The notes beneath the pieces are model-generated. The model searched no databases. It was not told the origin of the DNA and worked only from the letters and a program-made list of their open reading frames with translations. From an uncultured Erysipelotrichaceae bacterium (lineage in GTDB: Bacteria; Bacillota_I; Bacilli_A; Erysipelotrichales; Erysipelotrichaceae), in the NCBI GenBank assembly GCA_945877255.1, contig CAMCRE010000002.1, forward strand, positions 1 to 64,000: a stretch of DNA of 64,000 nt, in the 5' to 3' direction. The position numbers were made by a program, and so were the translations under genes. Positions 63,573-64,000 of the stretch are shown here, in pieces; position 1 is the stretch's first letter; each line of letters begins with the position of its first letter.

Positions 63573-64000
63573 ATGAAATATTTAAAAACAAAAAAGAAGA
63601 TAGGGGTATTTTCACCATCGTTACCGATTGGAAATTACTTTCCGAAGCGATTTGAAAGAGCGATTGCATTTTTAAAATCTCAAGGGTGTGAAGTTAAGCT
63701 AGGATGTTTATCATACAGTAAAAAATTATATGCTAGTGGTGCAATTAAAGAGCGTGCTGATGAATTTAATCAACTATTGTACGATAAAGATATTGATTGT
63801 ATTTTAGCAACAATTGGTGGTATGAATACGAATGCTATTTTACCATATATTGATTATGACTATTTAAAAAACAATCCTAAATTAATTGTTGGGTATTCTG
63901 ATGTTGCGTCATTATTAAGTGCAATTTATGCAAAAACCGGAATACATACAGTGTATGGTCCAACATTAATGAGTGCTTTTGGTGAAATTGGACCACTTGC
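63573..64000 (+). CDS. S66 family LD-carboxypeptidase-like protein (partial)
   Basis: The first 142 codons are in the window. It starts MKYLKTKKKIGVFSPSLPIG, and then IGGMNTNAILPYIDYDYLK and LIVGYSDVASLLSA match the S66 peptidase/MccF group, with the Ser of GYSD as nucleophile; GPTLMSAFGE follows. Members are LD-carboxypeptidases acting on peptidoglycan peptides or microcin C immunity proteins (MccF). No ribosome-binding sequence is evident, as the hairpin occupies that region. The remainder is outside the window. Confidence 0.8.
   Translation, partial: MKYLKTKKKIGVFSPSLPIGNYFPKRFERAIAFLKSQGCEVKLGCLSYSKKLYASGAIKERADEFNQLLYDKDIDCILATIGGMNTNAILPYIDYDYLKNNPKLIVGYSDVASLLSAIYAKTGIHTVYGPTLMSAFGEIGPL

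Overview
The window is chromosomal DNA from a very AT-rich Firmicute. The replication-origin gene set (dnaA, dnaN, yaaA, recF, gyrB, gyrA), two perfect Spo0J-type parS sites, a small SRP RNA, a type VII secretion locus and a large surface protein whose signal peptide contains RLLRLKAKKIAKN fit Gemella or a close relative of the Bacillales. The genus is an inference from style and gene content; no marker here proves it.

Layout. (1) 0-4.5 kb: mnmG, a DUF1266 gene, an XRE/S24 regulator and an HIT hydrolase. (2) 4.5-5.2 kb: tRNA-Ala, then a gene-poor stretch that looks like a small type I toxin-antitoxin locus. (3) 5.2-8.05 kb: dnaN and dnaA point leftward, away from an oriC with DnaA boxes at 7.74-8.05 kb; yaaA-recF-gyrB-gyrA-serS point rightward. 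In most Firmicutes dnaA-dnaN run in the same direction as recF-gyrB, so this is a rearranged origin. (4) 15-18 kb: SRP RNA, tadA, dnaX, ebfC, recR, with two parS sites. (5) 18-21.6 kb: a manganese-type ABC uptake operon under a promoter bracketed by two matching palindromes. A DtxR-family regulator that could bind them lies at 57.4 kb. (6) 21.7-26.1 kb: AI-2E-family membrane protein, pseudouridine synthase, TcdA, formate/nitrite channel, murB. (7) 26.1-33.7 kb: a 700-base leader with a long TA repeat and a 2275-residue mosaic surface protein. (8) 33.9-41 kb: trhP1-trhP2, proS, yitT-like, rsmI, an M42 peptidase and pyrR. (9) 41-46.9 kb: a reduced type VII secretion (Esx/WXG100) locus. (10) 47-57 kb: O-antigen-polymerase-like protein, MFS transporter, M20 peptidase, PucR-type regulator, MsmK-like ATPase, DarA, gltX, M3 peptidase, and a lone AAA/DUF4143 ATPase. 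(11) 57.4-64 kb: DtxR regulator, DivIC-like protein, SNF2 helicase, tmk, holB, dut, a membrane protein and the start of an S66 carboxypeptidase.

Most promising novelty: the type VII locus. It has a WXG100 protein, an EsaB-like protein, an EssB-like protein without membrane or C-terminal domains, an EssC with only two recognisable ATPase domains, a DUF4176 chaperone-type protein, and a 382-residue protein with two GxxxGxxxG zippers near the middle and a long helical C-terminus. Two small helical or basic proteins follow. EsaA and EssA are absent. I read the 382-residue protein as a candidate membrane-acting effector with a reversed domain order (toxic part first, secretion part last). Other items worth checking are the candidate type I toxin-antitoxin locus beside dnaN, Ile at the quinolone-resistance position of GyrA, a Mn-permease fused to a winged-helix domain, a DnaX lacking its zinc module, and an HIT protein whose first triad histidine is tyrosine.

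Promoters are recognisable: many carry an extended -10 of the form TGNTATAAT, most often TGGTATAAT. Stable-RNA promoters use TTGATT with a 17-base spacer. No insertion sequence, prophage or CRISPR array was seen.
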